64,000 nt of DNA from Cytobacillus oceanisediminis (GCF_007830235.1 NZ_VLKI01000001.1:180464-244463), one strand, 5' to 3'; shown: positions 43,951 through 53,443, counted from the stretch's first letter. Numbers and translations are program-made. Notes: generated from the sequence alone by a model not told the origin.

Positions 43951-43980
43951 AACTGCAGCACCCTTATAGGAACTGCAGTT
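43951..43980 (-). terminator. Terminator-like hairpin after the permease gene
   Basis: AACTGCAG and CTGCAGTT with a 14-base loop, then TATTACTT on the minus strand. Confidence 0.55.
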
Positions 43981-43989
43981 CTGACTATT

Positions 43990-45408
43990 TTATATTTCAT
44001 CCCCCACAGCTGGATTTGTACCACTTTCTGTGTTAATGGGCAGTGTAATGTTTTTGCGTGTATACATGAAGTAATAATACACATAGCATAGGCCTATGAA
44101 GCCAAAGCCCCAATATAGCGATGACCGCTGCGTCGGATCAAAAGCCATAACTGCGAATATAAGCAGGCACATAGCAATACATAAAATCGGGATAAAAGGA
44201 TATAGTGGAACCTTGTATTTTAAATCCTCCACTTTCCCTCCATTTTTTATATATTGTCTGCGGAATCCGATTTGAGCTGCAGCAATTGCTAACCATGTAA
44301 GTGTTCCTCCTATTCCGCTTACCGCCAGCAATACTACAAATAGTGTATCCGCTGCTATATAACTGGTTAAAAGAGATAACAGGGCAAATCCGAGTGTCAC
44401 TAAAAGGGCATAAGCAGGTACGCCACGTTTGTTCAGCTTTCCAAAGATTTTTGGAGCCATCCCCGTCTCAGAAAGTGAATACATAATCCGTGTACAGGCA
44501 TATAGCCCCGTGTTGCCAACCGAGAGAATCGCTGTCAAAATAACAAAATTCATCATATCGGCTGCGTATGGAATACCTACCATATCAAAAACAGTTACAA
44601 ACGGACTCTCCAGAACGCCTGCTTCCTGCCAAGGAACAATCGCTGATAAAACAAAGATTGCTAAAACATAAAATAACAAGATTCGGAAAACGATGGTGCG
44701 AATTGCTCTTGGGATATTCTTTTCCGGTTCTTCCGTTTCTCCAGCGGCCACACCCATAATTTCGGATCCTTGAAACGCATAGATTACGGACATCATCGAA
44801 ATGAACACACCAACGATCCCAGCCGGAAATATACCATCACCAAAGAAATTGGATACATAAGGAGCAGGTGTGTTATCCATAGATATAACGCCAAAAATGG
44901 CTGCTAACCCGATAATAATGAAAAGGATGACAGTAAGAACTTTAATTCCTGCAAACCAATACTCTGTTTCAGCAAAGGCTTTCGTAGTGAGTGAATTAAT
45001 CGAAAACAGAAGGACTATAAAGATTGCACACCAAATCCATGTTTGAACATCGGGAAACCACCTCTTCATTAGCAAACCTGCTGCAACAAACTCAAGCCCA
45101 ACATACATGGCCCAGCTTAGCCAATAGACCCACCCGATTACAAAACCGGTGGCAGGGCCAATAAACTTGGTGGCATGAGCCTGAAAGGATCCCGAAACAG
45201 GCATAACAACGGATAATTCCCCTAAACAAACCATTGCTAAATACATGAGCAAGCCGCCAACAAGATAAGCCAGAATGGCGCCTGCTGGCCCTGCTTCCCC
45301 GATTGCATAACCCGATCCAAGAAATAGTCCTGTTCCAATAATTCCGCCTAGGGACATCATAAATAAATGACGGCTCTTCATTTGCCTTTTTAATTTTGTT
45401 TGACTCAT
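43990..45408 (-). CDS. Amino-acid permease (APC superfamily, AAT type)
   Basis: A 472-residue, 12-helix permease. It starts KSRHLFMMSLGGIIGTGLFL, the AAT-family marker, then LGELSVVMPVSGSFQAHATK (near 65). Further on are FQGSEIMGVAAGETEEPEKN (near 210) and SGIGGTLTWLAIA (near 370). Substrates are not readable; AAT members take up aromatic or branched amino acids, proline, GABA or lysine. A near-perfect cre site lies 41 bases upstream. GGGTGAAAG precedes the ATG. Confidence 0.88.
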   Translation of the reverse strand: MSQTKLKRQMKSRHLFMMSLGGIIGTGLFLGSGYAIGEAGPAGAILAYLVGGLLMYLAMVCLGELSVVMPVSGSFQAHATKFIGPATGFVIGWVYWLSWAMYVGLEFVAAGLLMKRWFPDVQTWIWCAIFIVLLFSINSLTTKAFAETEYWFAGIKVLTVILFIIIGLAAIFGVISMDNTPAPYVSNFFGDGIFPAGIVGVFISMMSVIYAFQGSEIMGVAAGETEEPEKNIPRAIRTIVFRILLFYVLAIFVLSAIVPWQEAGVLESPFVTVFDMVGIPYAADMMNFVILTAILSVGNTGLYACTRIMYSLSETGMAPKIFGKLNKRGVPAYALLVTLGFALLSLLTSYIAADTLFVVLLAVSGIGGTLTWLAIAAAQIGFRRQYIKNGGKVEDLKYKVPLYPFIPILCIAMCLLIFAVMAFDPTQRSSLYWGFGFIGLCYVYYYFMYTRKNITLPINTESGTNPAVGDEI

Positions 45409-45448
45409 CGACTTTCACCCTGCCTTCAGTTTATAATTAAACACATTT

Positions 45449-45464
45449 AAGTAAGCGCTTACAA
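45449..45464. promoter_or_regulatory. CcpA-type cre-like site upstream of the permease
   Basis: On the minus strand TTGTAAGCGCTTACTT, with a perfect GTAAGCGCTTAC palindrome and one mismatch to the cre consensus. It lies in the 62-base gap between the Rieske gene and the permease gene. Confidence 0.75.
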
Positions 45465-45470
45465 TTAGGC

Positions 45471-46562
45471 TTAATCGATGATTGTAAATGTATCCTGAGG
45501 CAGCGGAAGCACTTTTTCAAGATCCCGCTGAATAAGTAAATGAAAATGATGGACAAGATTTTCTGTCATTGAGAATCTTCCTTGTGAATAAGCCCCTGTC
45601 TCAATCCCCTTTTGAACCATTTCACAAATATCGAGATCCTCTTTTCTGACAAGCTCATCCATCGCCATAAGCTCTTGTTCTTCTTCCGTAATCTCATCGG
45701 TCAGGAAAAACGTGGTATATACATATTTCGTGGTCTTATGGTCAATTGGTATTGATTGGTGAATAGAAAGATTGGCTGGCCCTGGATCGAATGAAAACCA
45801 TGTGTTTGGATAAAGCCAATAATATCTTCCTCCTTGTCCAAGTCCGAAGTCCATTTTCTTTCCCTTCAAAGGGGTTCCTTGATAAGAATAATAATCATAC
45901 ATGAACATCTCATACTGCTTCATATCAAGCTTCGAAACAAGTGTTTTATGAACGATTGAACAATGATCGCACTCAAGATAATTATCTATTCCTATCTTCC
46001 AATTTGATTTGCAAATTGTTTCTTTAACACGAACTCTTTTTAAGCTGCTGAGGTCATATTTCGAAACATGCTGGAAAAGGTCAGGATACTGTGTCTTCAT
46101 CGATACAGCGTCTGGATCAAGGTGTACAAAAATGAAGGAATGAATGATTTCCAGTTTAATTGTTTTTAAGCTGAAATCCTGGTAGTCGAAATGGTCACAT
46201 CCATTCATATTGGGCGCTCTAAGCAGTGAACCATCTGTACGGTAAGTCCAGGCATGGTAAGGACAGGTAAAAACCGGTTTATTACCCTCTCCCTCTGCAA
46301 GCTTTGATGCCCGATGAGAACAGACATTATAAAAAGCCCTAATATCTCCGTCCTGCCCGCGGCTAATGATGATTGGACGGTCTGCCACTTCCGTTGTAAA
46401 ATAGTCGCCTGGATTGCTTATTTGACTTAAATGCCCGACATACTGCCATGTCTTGCGAAAAATCTCTCTCTTCTCCGCTTCAAGAACTTTTGGATCGGCA
46501 TAAAGCCAAGCCGGTAAAGTATGGGCTTCACTTAACGTATTGCTGACTCTTACTTCCTTCAA
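45471..46562 (-). CDS. Rieske non-heme iron oxygenase, alpha subunit
   Basis: About 363 residues from TTG 46562 (AAGGAGGGG upstream; the ATG at 46592 would put that site inside the gene). The Rieske centre is CSHRASKL and CPYHAWTY (C-x-H and C-x2-H, near 81-103). The mononuclear iron site is in GIDNYLECDHCSIVHKT (near 200), where Asp, His and His are expected. It resembles choline, carnitine, stachydrine or glycine-betaine oxygenases that N-demethylate or hydroxylate quaternary amines. No reductase gene is adjacent. The amine oxidase and permease downstream suggest linked use of an N-methylated substrate. Confidence 0.85.
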   Translation of the reverse strand: MKEVRVSNTLSEAHTLPAWLYADPKVLEAEKREIFRKTWQYVGHLSQISNPGDYFTTEVADRPIIISRGQDGDIRAFYNVCSHRASKLAEGEGNKPVFTCPYHAWTYRTDGSLLRAPNMNGCDHFDYQDFSLKTIKLEIIHSFIFVHLDPDAVSMKTQYPDLFQHVSKYDLSSLKRVRVKETICKSNWKIGIDNYLECDHCSIVHKTLVSKLDMKQYEMFMYDYYSYQGTPLKGKKMDFGLGQGGRYYWLYPNTWFSFDPGPANLSIHQSIPIDHKTTKYVYTTFFLTDEITEEEQELMAMDELVRKEDLDICEMVQKGIETGAYSQGRFSMTENLVHHFHLLIQRDLEKVLPLPQDTFTIID

Positions 46563-46715
46563 AGACTTTCCCCTCCTTCTCTTCCATTCCACATACCAAA
46601 CACTATGATCAATGTGTTAATAAAGTAATTGTAAATTAAAAATATTCTGAATAAAATGTTTAAATTAAACAAAAACATGTAATCTATAAAATTAATTTTT
46701 AGTTTTTTTATCTAA
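46563..46715. other. AT-rich promoter gap
   Basis: Upstream of the Rieske gene. Very AT-rich with runs of A and T. I see no confident promoter or operator. A 46716 hairpin bounds it. Confidence 0.4.
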
Positions 46716-46759
46716 AAAAGAGGGTGTCCCAGAAGTATAGCTTTTGGACACCCTCTTTT
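46716..46759. terminator. Long hairpin terminator
   Basis: AAAAGAGGGTGTCC and GGACACCCTCTTTT form a perfect 14-bp stem with a 16-base loop. No gene ends next to it; it abuts repeat copy C. Confidence 0.65.
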
Positions 46760-46785
46760 GGCAAGGCATTAGCTCTTTAAAATTT

Positions 46786-47007
46786 GGCCTGTTGATTTCC
46801 GCTCCAGGGACTCAAGCGTTCAGCGGGCGGTCCGACGCTCCTCGGTGCATTCGCACCTGCGGGGTCTCCCGCTGACTCGCTTCTCCCGCAGGACTTTGAA
46901 TAAGCTTCCTTGAGTAAACACCGCACGAAGGAAATGCGAATGCATTTTCGAGGATCTCGCCCCTTCTGCTCCAATCAACAGGGTGCAAAAATCTTTTGAG
47001 ACAGCCT
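46786..47007. repeat. GC-rich dispersed repeat, copy C (diverged)
   Basis: It shares the GGCCTGTTGATTTCCGCTCC start, CGGGCGGTCCG, GGGGTCTCCC, CTCCCGCAGGA and the GCTCCAATCAACAGGGTGC end with copies A and B. The centre differs and holds about 60 extra bases. Same orientation as the others. It includes no gene; open frames across it are chance. Confidence 0.8.
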
Positions 47008-47274
47008 CTCTTTTTACTCAATATTTTAATGATAGATTGGTTAATCGTTTACTTGTAATAAGAAAAGCTCCTTCCTCTACTCATTTGGCATCATCATGAG
47101 GTTGTACAAATGTAGTAGACAATCAAGACAAAAGGTGTAAACTTATGATTACACATTATCATTTTTTGAATTTTGTAAATATTGTTGATGAAATTGGAAT
47201 ATCATTTTATCTCCTAAAAATGATTTAACAGATCCTTTAAAAGGTATTGAACACGGGAAGAAAGGAAATCGAAA
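47008..47274. other. AT-rich upstream region of the first CdaR-like gene
   Basis: No gene or terminator. It presumably holds the promoter for the regulator at 47275, but I cannot fix -35 and -10 boxes with confidence. Confidence 0.4.
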
Positions 47275-48456
47275 ATGAAAATCCTTGAAAATATCGCACA
47301 AGACATTGTTGAAAAAACAAGTGAGATTTTACAATACCCGATTAGCATTACTGATAATGAAGGGTATATCATCGGCTCTACCGATCAAAGCAGAATCGGT
47401 ATTTTTCATCGCCCCTCCCTTGAGGTTATTAAGAAAAACACAATGGTCTATTGCAAAAATGAATTGGATAAGAAAATCCTCCCTGGAGTGTCTGCTCCAT
47501 TAAAGTTCAATAACAAGGTCATCGGCGTTCTGGGTATTGTCGGCAAACCTGCTGAGGTAGAAAAATATGTGCAGCTTGTCAAAAATCAGGTTGAAATGAT
47601 GTGCCAGGATGCCTTTCGAAAAGAAATGGCGGAACTTAAAGAGAAAATGGCTGAAATGCTTGTATATCAGCTTATTCACTATAAAGAGTCCGCACAGGAA
47701 GAGAAAGACCATATATTTCAATACTCAAAATGGCTAGAATTTGATATGCGGACTGACCGAGTGTGCATCATCATAGATATTGCCAATCCAGCATCTGGAG
47801 AGCGGAGCTTTTTTGGGGACCTCTCTTTTCAAAAAGAGGTTTTAAGTTTCCTAAAGTTAATCTTCCAGGACAATGATAATGATATCGTTTCTTTTCTAGA
47901 TTTTAAACGGTTCATTATTTTTAAATCCATGCCCTTCCCCCAGTCTTTCCCTGCTATGCTGGAAAAACTGGATGAGAAACTGTCAAAAATCAATTCATTC
48001 CTGGAGGCTAAATACAGTGTCTCGGCAAAAATGAGTGTGGGAGATGTGCAAAATGGTCCAAGCGGATATTCTGATTCCTACCAAAACGCCATTAAAGCCA
48101 TGAGCATAGGGCTGGGATTTCAGGACCAATCCCATATCCATTTATATAATGAGCGGGAAGCGATGTTAAGTCTTTTGCCGAGGGAACTTGCTCGAGACTA
48201 CAAGAAGAAACTATTAAAAATGGTATCGCCCTTAATGGAGCAGGACAATTATGAGGTTTTAGCTTCTACCTTTCTCGGCTTTTGCAAGTACAATATGAAT
48301 TTGAGCGAAGCATCAAGGAATATGTTTATCCATCGGAATACCATCATTTACAGGCTTGAAAAAATAAGTGAAATTACTTCCTTGAACACAAGCAGTTTCG
48401 AACATTGCATGCTCCTGTATACTGCCATCCAATGTTTCGAAGAAATGAAATCATAA
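47275..48456 (+). CDS. CdaR/PucR-type regulator, paralogue 1
   Basis: A 393-residue regulator. An N-terminal sugar-diacid-recognition (PAS-like) domain is seen as IVEKTSEILQYPISITDNEG, then LPGVSAPLKFNNKVIGVLGI (near 67). A degenerate GGDEF-like middle carries ISDSYQNAIKAMSIG-like sequence near 270. The C-terminal PucR helix-turn-helix reads NMNLSEASRNMFIHRNTIIY then RLEKISEIT. Such proteins sense glycerate-like diacids or purine-related signals. It stands next to a DAO-family oxidase read the other way, with a close paralogue on the far side. Confidence 0.88.
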   Translation: MKILENIAQDIVEKTSEILQYPISITDNEGYIIGSTDQSRIGIFHRPSLEVIKKNTMVYCKNELDKKILPGVSAPLKFNNKVIGVLGIVGKPAEVEKYVQLVKNQVEMMCQDAFRKEMAELKEKMAEMLVYQLIHYKESAQEEKDHIFQYSKWLEFDMRTDRVCIIIDIANPASGERSFFGDLSFQKEVLSFLKLIFQDNDNDIVSFLDFKRFIIFKSMPFPQSFPAMLEKLDEKLSKINSFLEAKYSVSAKMSVGDVQNGPSGYSDSYQNAIKAMSIGLGFQDQSHIHLYNEREAMLSLLPRELARDYKKKLLKMVSPLMEQDNYEVLASTFLGFCKYNMNLSEASRNMFIHRNTIIYRLEKISEITSLNTSSFEHCMLLYTAIQCFEEMKS

Positions 48457-48483
48457 AGGCTAAACCCTCTGTTTCTTCAAAAG

Positions 48484-48520
48484 ACACCTTCGTTAAGAGC
48501 CCAGCCCTTTACGAAGGTGT
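48484..48520. terminator. Bidirectional terminator
   Basis: ACACCTTCGT and ACGAAGGTGT around a long loop with TTTTTTTA to the right and an A-rich left side; between convergent genes. Confidence 0.8.
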
Positions 48521-48524
48521 TTTT

Positions 48525-49691
48525 TTAGTAAATGGCGTCTTCAATAATAAGTTCATTCTCTGCAAAGCGCTCCACTCTTAAGGGCGTTAAATCAAGTGTA
48601 TCGTATTTTCCGGTCCGGATCAGTTCAGAAAGGCATTTCCCAACCGCCGGAGCCTGCTGCATACCGTGGCCGCTGAATCCAAAGGCCACATAATATCCTT
48701 TCATTCCTGGATATCTGCCAAGAATGGCATTATGGTCTTTTGTATTAAAATCATACAAACCTGACCAGCCTCTTTCAATTTTCGCATGTTTGAAGTTTTT
48801 AATCCGATTGGCAAGCACAGGCCAAATATGTTCTTCAAAAGCTGACCTTCGCCATTTGAAATTCATTCCCGGCTCAATTTCTTCTGCATAGCCGGAAATG
48901 AATTTTTCCCCTTCATGACGGAAATAGACCCCCGTTGGATCCATTGTTAATGGAAGATAATTTTTTAAAGGTTCCTTTATATCAAATTGAAAAATTTGTC
49001 TTGGGAGTGGTACAACAGGAAGCGGCAAACCTGCTTTTTCCCCCAATATGGATGCCCAGGCACCGGCACAATTCACCACAACCGGCGCATGATATACCCT
49101 TCCGTCCGCAAGCTTGATGCCCTTCACTTGTCCCTGATCTGTAATGAGGCTGTCCACCTCATCATATATATACTCCGCTCCAAGATTTTTTGCGTTCTTC
49201 ACATATCCCAGCATGACAGAGTAAGGATCTAAATAGCCACTTTCACTGCAGAATAATCCCCCAGCAATATCTTCAATATTCAACTCGGGGATGATACCTA
49301 ATAGTTTCTCTCCTTCAAGGAGCTGTGAATGAATGCCGTTTTCATTTTGAAGCCTTAAATGTTTTTCAAATTGGGGCATCATCTTTTCAGTAGCCAGAAA
49401 TAGGTACCCTCTTTGCTTAAAATCGATTTCAGCTTTTTCACCGTCGACTGCCATGTCCCTGGAGAAATTTTTGTATATTTGCAGACTGTATTTGCTTAAT
49501 TGCATATTGATGACCGTTGTATATAGCTGCCTGAATCCTCCAGCACTCCTCGGTGTTGAAGCAAATTCGTACAGCCCATCTTTTTCAAAAACAAGGATCT
49601 TACCCGTAAATCCATCGTTTAACAAATGATAAGCAATACTTGAACCGATGACTCCGCCGCCTATAATGATCATATCCGCCTTGCTTTGCAT
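48525..49691 (-). CDS. DAO-family FAD-dependent oxidoreductase (sarcosine oxidase-like)
   Basis: A 388-residue flavoenzyme with ADMIIIGGGVIGSSIAYHLL (near 5), GGFRQLYTTVINMQLSKYSL (near 52) and VVNCAGAWASILGEKAGLPL (near 205). Near the end are GWSGLYDFNTKDHNAILGR and YVAFGFSGHGMQQAPAVGKC, as in monomeric sarcosine and dimethylglycine dehydrogenases. It probably oxidises an N-alkyl amino acid. It is flanked by two CdaR-like regulators and is the likely target of one or both. AGGGAAG precedes the ATG. Confidence 0.85.
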   Translation of the reverse strand: MQSKADMIIIGGGVIGSSIAYHLLNDGFTGKILVFEKDGLYEFASTPRSAGGFRQLYTTVINMQLSKYSLQIYKNFSRDMAVDGEKAEIDFKQRGYLFLATEKMMPQFEKHLRLQNENGIHSQLLEGEKLLGIIPELNIEDIAGGLFCSESGYLDPYSVMLGYVKNAKNLGAEYIYDEVDSLITDQGQVKGIKLADGRVYHAPVVVNCAGAWASILGEKAGLPLPVVPLPRQIFQFDIKEPLKNYLPLTMDPTGVYFRHEGEKFISGYAEEIEPGMNFKWRRSAFEEHIWPVLANRIKNFKHAKIERGWSGLYDFNTKDHNAILGRYPGMKGYYVAFGFSGHGMQQAPAVGKCLSELIRTGKYDTLDLTPLRVERFAENELIIEDAIY

Positions 49692-49882
49692 TCGCTTCCC
49701 TGCCTTTCTTTGTGGCTCTTTATAGTAATAATGTTACTCATTTGAATGGCAGGTGGCTATGTGCATTTTCTACGGAAAAATAATATTTTGAATATTTATA
49801 ATTGTCTATTTTAACAAGGGGATTTTACGATGGAGGGAGAATCTATTACTAAACGAAATATTCAGGTAAAGGAGCGGGCAAT

Positions 49883-51145
49883 TTGGGCTTTCTAAAGGAA
49901 ATCTCTCAGCTTATCGTCGAGAACACCTCAAAAATTATTGAGTATCCAATTAGTATTAGTGACAATAAAGGCAATATTATTGGATCGAGCGATGTCAGCC
50001 GATTAGGAAGTTTTCATCAGGCCTCCCTCGAAGTGGTCGAAAGAAAAAAATCGATTTCCTATGAACCGGATGAAGTGAAAGATCTGAATAATGTACTTCC
50101 TGGCGTTGCCTCCCCTATTATGATCAATCATGAACCGATTGGAGTCCTTGGAATTGTCGGGGAGCCGGCAGAGGTAAAGAAGTATGCCCAGCTTGTTAAA
50201 AGCCATGTCGAACTCATGTGCCACGAATACTTGAAAAAGGAAATGAGTGCCCTTGAATCTAAAACGCTCGACAATTTAATTCGCTACCTTTTAAACTCAC
50301 AAAAACCAGAGGATTTGGAATACAGTGTGAGATATGGGAAAATGCTCGGATACCACCTTGATTCTTCACACAACAGGGTCTGCTTTTTAATTGCAATTGA
50401 CATTGATATGGATTCCGGCCATTCACCGAAACAGGAGACCAGAGTGCCTGATAAATATTCATGGCATCTTCTGCAAAACAATGTCTCGGAAATATTGCGA
50501 TACTATTTAGTGGATAATCAGGAAGATATCCTTTCACCCTTAACACTGGATCAATTTATCCTGATCAAAGCCATCAATAAAGAAGAAACACAGCATCTCT
50601 TTATCAAAAGGATGGAGCATAAGATCCATAGGCTGTTCAAATATTTAGAGGCAGAAAATAGCTACCAAGCGAGTATTTCAATTGGAAGTGTCAAAAGTGG
50701 AGTACATGGAATAAAGGATTCCTATCAGGCTGCATTAAAAGCATTAATAGCCGGGAAAAGAACGAACAGCTCACCAAGGTTATTCTATTATAATGATTGG
50801 AATATCATTTTTGAACTTGTAGGCAATGGATTAAATCAATATATAAAAGCCAGGCTTAAGGAAAAATTGCAGGATTTCATGGACCATGTGAATTATCCGA
50901 CCCTGGCTAATACCTTCATGGCTTACTGCAAGTGCAACATGAACATGAGTGAAACCGCACGGATCTTGTTTCTTCACAGAAACTCCCTCGTATACCGTAT
51001 GGAAAAAATTAATGAGCTTACCGGGTTGGATATTTCCCGTTTTGACCATTGCATGCTTTTATACTTTGCTATTAAAAATTCAGGGATAAGCGGAATTCAA
51101 GAGTCTCTGGCATTGAACGAAACAGAAGAAAGCTTCTCAACATAA
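49883..51145 (+). CDS. CdaR/PucR-type regulator, paralogue 2
   Basis: A 420-residue paralogue of the regulator at 47275. It starts at TTG (GGAG eight bases upstream): LGFLKEISQLIVENTSKIIE then YPISISDNKGNIIGSSDVSR. LPGVASPIMINHEPIGVLGI (near 73) is the ligand-domain core. The helix-turn-helix is NMNMSETARILFLHRNSLVY then RMEKINELTG. It is 27 residues longer and carries a Glu/Ser-rich tail (ESLALNETEESFST). The gene pair on each side of an oxidase suggests duplication around a target. Confidence 0.88.
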   Translation: MGFLKEISQLIVENTSKIIEYPISISDNKGNIIGSSDVSRLGSFHQASLEVVERKKSISYEPDEVKDLNNVLPGVASPIMINHEPIGVLGIVGEPAEVKKYAQLVKSHVELMCHEYLKKEMSALESKTLDNLIRYLLNSQKPEDLEYSVRYGKMLGYHLDSSHNRVCFLIAIDIDMDSGHSPKQETRVPDKYSWHLLQNNVSEILRYYLVDNQEDILSPLTLDQFILIKAINKEETQHLFIKRMEHKIHRLFKYLEAENSYQASISIGSVKSGVHGIKDSYQAALKALIAGKRTNSSPRLFYYNDWNIIFELVGNGLNQYIKARLKEKLQDFMDHVNYPTLANTFMAYCKCNMNMSETARILFLHRNSLVYRMEKINELTGLDISRFDHCMLLYFAIKNSGISGIQESLALNETEESFST

Positions 51146-51169
51146 TATTTTAGCTGCCTGGGCGCCAAA

Positions 51170-51785
51170 TACTAAAGGAAAATGGTCGTTCATTGTTTGG
51201 ATTGACGACCAAATTGGACGTTTTAAGAGAAAATGGTCGTTAATCATTTTAATTAACGACCAAAATAAAGCTGATATAGGGAAAATGGTCTTTAATCATT
51301 TGAATTAACGACCAAAATAGAGCGGATAAAGGGAAAATGCTCTTTAATCATTTGAATTAACGACCAAAATAGAGCGGATAAAGGGAAAATGGTCGATAAT
51401 CATTTGAATTAACGACCAAAATAGAGCGGATAAAGGGAAATTGCTCTTTAATCATTTGAATTAACGACCAAAATAGAGCGGATAAAGGGAAAATGCTCTT
51501 TAATCATTTGAATTAACGACCAAAATAGAGCGGATAAAGAGAAAATGGTCTTTAATCTTTTGGATTAACGACCAAATTGGAGGCGATAAAGAGAAAATGG
51601 TCTTTAATCAATTGAATTAACGACCAAAATAGAGCGGGTAAAGAGAAAATGGTCGTTAATCTTTTGAATTAACGACCAAAATAGAGCGGGTAAAGAGAAA
51701 ATGGTCGTTAATCTTTTGAATTAACGACCAAGATGGCGGTAATGAAGGGAAATTGTCGTTAACCATTGGGGTTAACGCCTTTTTA
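51170..51785. repeat. Tandem array of about 12 units of 52 bp
   Basis: The block AATTAACGACC recurs at 51251, 51303, 51355, 51407, 51459, 51511, 51563, 51615, 51667 and 51719, exactly 52 bases apart, with decayed units at each end. A unit holds GGTCGTTAAT, a 7-base loop and ATTAACGACC, so each can form a 10-bp hairpin, followed by AAAATAGAGCGGATAAAGGG. In several units the left arm is changed to GCTCTTTAAT. No gene is encoded. Confidence 0.92.
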
Positions 51786-51933
51786 CTCACTCAACCTGTT
51801 CACTGGATAAAAAAGCTGTGCTGACTTAAACTTAAACAAAAAAACTTCTCACAAAGATAATGGCTAGATTGCTCTGCGGGCAAGATCAGGGGTCAGCACT
51901 CCTTTTTTCTTGGCCATCTGCTTGTAAACATTT

Positions 51934-53415
51934 TTAATAGTTATCAATTTGCGCTCTCTGCAATTTACCGCTGTAATCCACATAAATGGATTTCCATTCT
52001 GTATAAACATCCAATGACGCTACCCCGGAATCTCGATGGCCATTGCCCGTTCCTTTTGTTCCGCCAAAAGGCAGGTGGATTTCTGCTCCAGTTGTACCTG
52101 CATTAACGTAGACTATTCCAGTATCCAGATCCCTCATGGCTTCGAAGGCCTGATTGATATTTTTTGTATAGATGGCACTGGAAAGGCCAAATTCTACTTT
52201 GTTATTAATTTCAACGGCTTCTTCCAGACTTTGAATAGGTATGATCGAAACAACTGGTCCAAAAATTTCTTCCATGGCAATTCTCATATCCGGTTTTACG
52301 TCTGTAAAAATGGTAGGCAAGTAGAAATTCCCGTTCTCAAACCCTTCACCATCAGCGATTTTACCGCCAGCAAGCAGTTTTGCTCCTTCTTCCTGGCCAA
52401 TTTTCACATACTCATCAATTCTCTCAAGTGAGGAACGATTGATGACAGGCCCTACTTTTACGGTTTCATCCAAGCCATTGCCCAGCTTTAATTCTCCTAT
52501 ACGGTCTAGAAGCTTTCCTTCCAATTCTTCCTTTACATCCACATGAACAAGGACACGGCTTGTTGCCGTACATCTTTGACCGCTCGTTCCAAAAGCCCCC
52601 CAAAGAATCCCTTCAGCCGCAAGATCAAGATCCCCATCCTTCAATACGGTGATGGCATTTTTACCGCCCATTTCAAGCGAGGTTCTCTTTAGAAGAGCGC
52701 CTGCTTTCCCATTAATATCTTTCCCTACTTCATTGGAACCTGTAAATGAGATTAAATCGATGCCCGGATGCTCGACCATCGCATTCCCGACAACGCTTCC
52801 CGAGCCGTGCACAAGATTAATAAGGCCTTTAGGAAGTCCAGCCTCTTCATAAATCTTTACAAACTCAGCAGCAAGGATTGGCGTTTCTGTTGCAGGCTTC
52901 CACACAATCGCATTCCCGGTAACCAGAGCAGGAAGCGACTTCCAGGAGGCAATCGCAATCGGAAAGTTCCAAGGGGTGATCAATCCTGCCACTCCCACTG
53001 GAACCCGGACACTCATAGCAAATTTATTGCGGAGCTCAGACGGGACAGTATCACCAAACATTCTGCGTCCTTCCCCTGCCATGTAATAAGCCATATCTAT
53101 GGCTTCCTGCACTTCTCCTCGGCCTTCGTCAATGACTTTTCCCATTTCACTTGTAAGGATCTGAGCCAGCTCTTCTTTTCTTTGCTTTAATAGAAAAGCA
53201 ACCTCATAGAGGATTTCGGCCCGCTCTGGCGCAGGCACTAACCGCCAGGACTTCTGCGCAGCTTTTGCTGCTTCAACTGCTCTATCAACCTCCTCTTTAG
53301 AGGATTGGGTTACTTCAGCAAGGACTTCGCCAGTTGCTGGATTTAGAACAGAAACATATTTTCCAGTTGATGATTCGCACCATTCACCGTTTATAAAATT
53401 TAAGACTTTTTTCAT
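51934..53415 (-). CDS. NAD(P)-dependent aldehyde dehydrogenase
   Basis: A 493-residue ALDH. Residues seen: VAGLITPWNFPIAIASWKSL (near 138), ISFTGSNEVGKDINGKAG (near 225), catalytic Glu in LEMGGKNAITVL and catalytic Cys in FGTSGQRCTATSRVLV (near 283), and the C-terminal PFGGTKGTGNGHRDSG. The pattern is closest to 2-oxoglutarate-semialdehyde, succinate-semialdehyde or aminoadipate-semialdehyde dehydrogenases. It follows an aminotransferase gene by 28 bases, so amine to aldehyde to acid conversion is likely. Confidence 0.88.
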   Translation of the reverse strand: MKKVLNFINGEWCESSTGKYVSVLNPATGEVLAEVTQSSKEEVDRAVEAAKAAQKSWRLVPAPERAEILYEVAFLLKQRKEELAQILTSEMGKVIDEGRGEVQEAIDMAYYMAGEGRRMFGDTVPSELRNKFAMSVRVPVGVAGLITPWNFPIAIASWKSLPALVTGNAIVWKPATETPILAAEFVKIYEEAGLPKGLINLVHGSGSVVGNAMVEHPGIDLISFTGSNEVGKDINGKAGALLKRTSLEMGGKNAITVLKDGDLDLAAEGILWGAFGTSGQRCTATSRVLVHVDVKEELEGKLLDRIGELKLGNGLDETVKVGPVINRSSLERIDEYVKIGQEEGAKLLAGGKIADGEGFENGNFYLPTIFTDVKPDMRIAMEEIFGPVVSIIPIQSLEEAVEINNKVEFGLSSAIYTKNINQAFEAMRDLDTGIVYVNAGTTGAEIHLPFGGTKGTGNGHRDSGVASLDVYTEWKSIYVDYSGKLQRAQIDNY

Positions 53416-53443
53416 TATAGACCTCCAAAATATGAATATTTTT

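Noticed and set aside
51170-51785. CRISPR array
   Set aside because: All 52-base units are alike, including the parts that would be spacers, and no cas gene is present.
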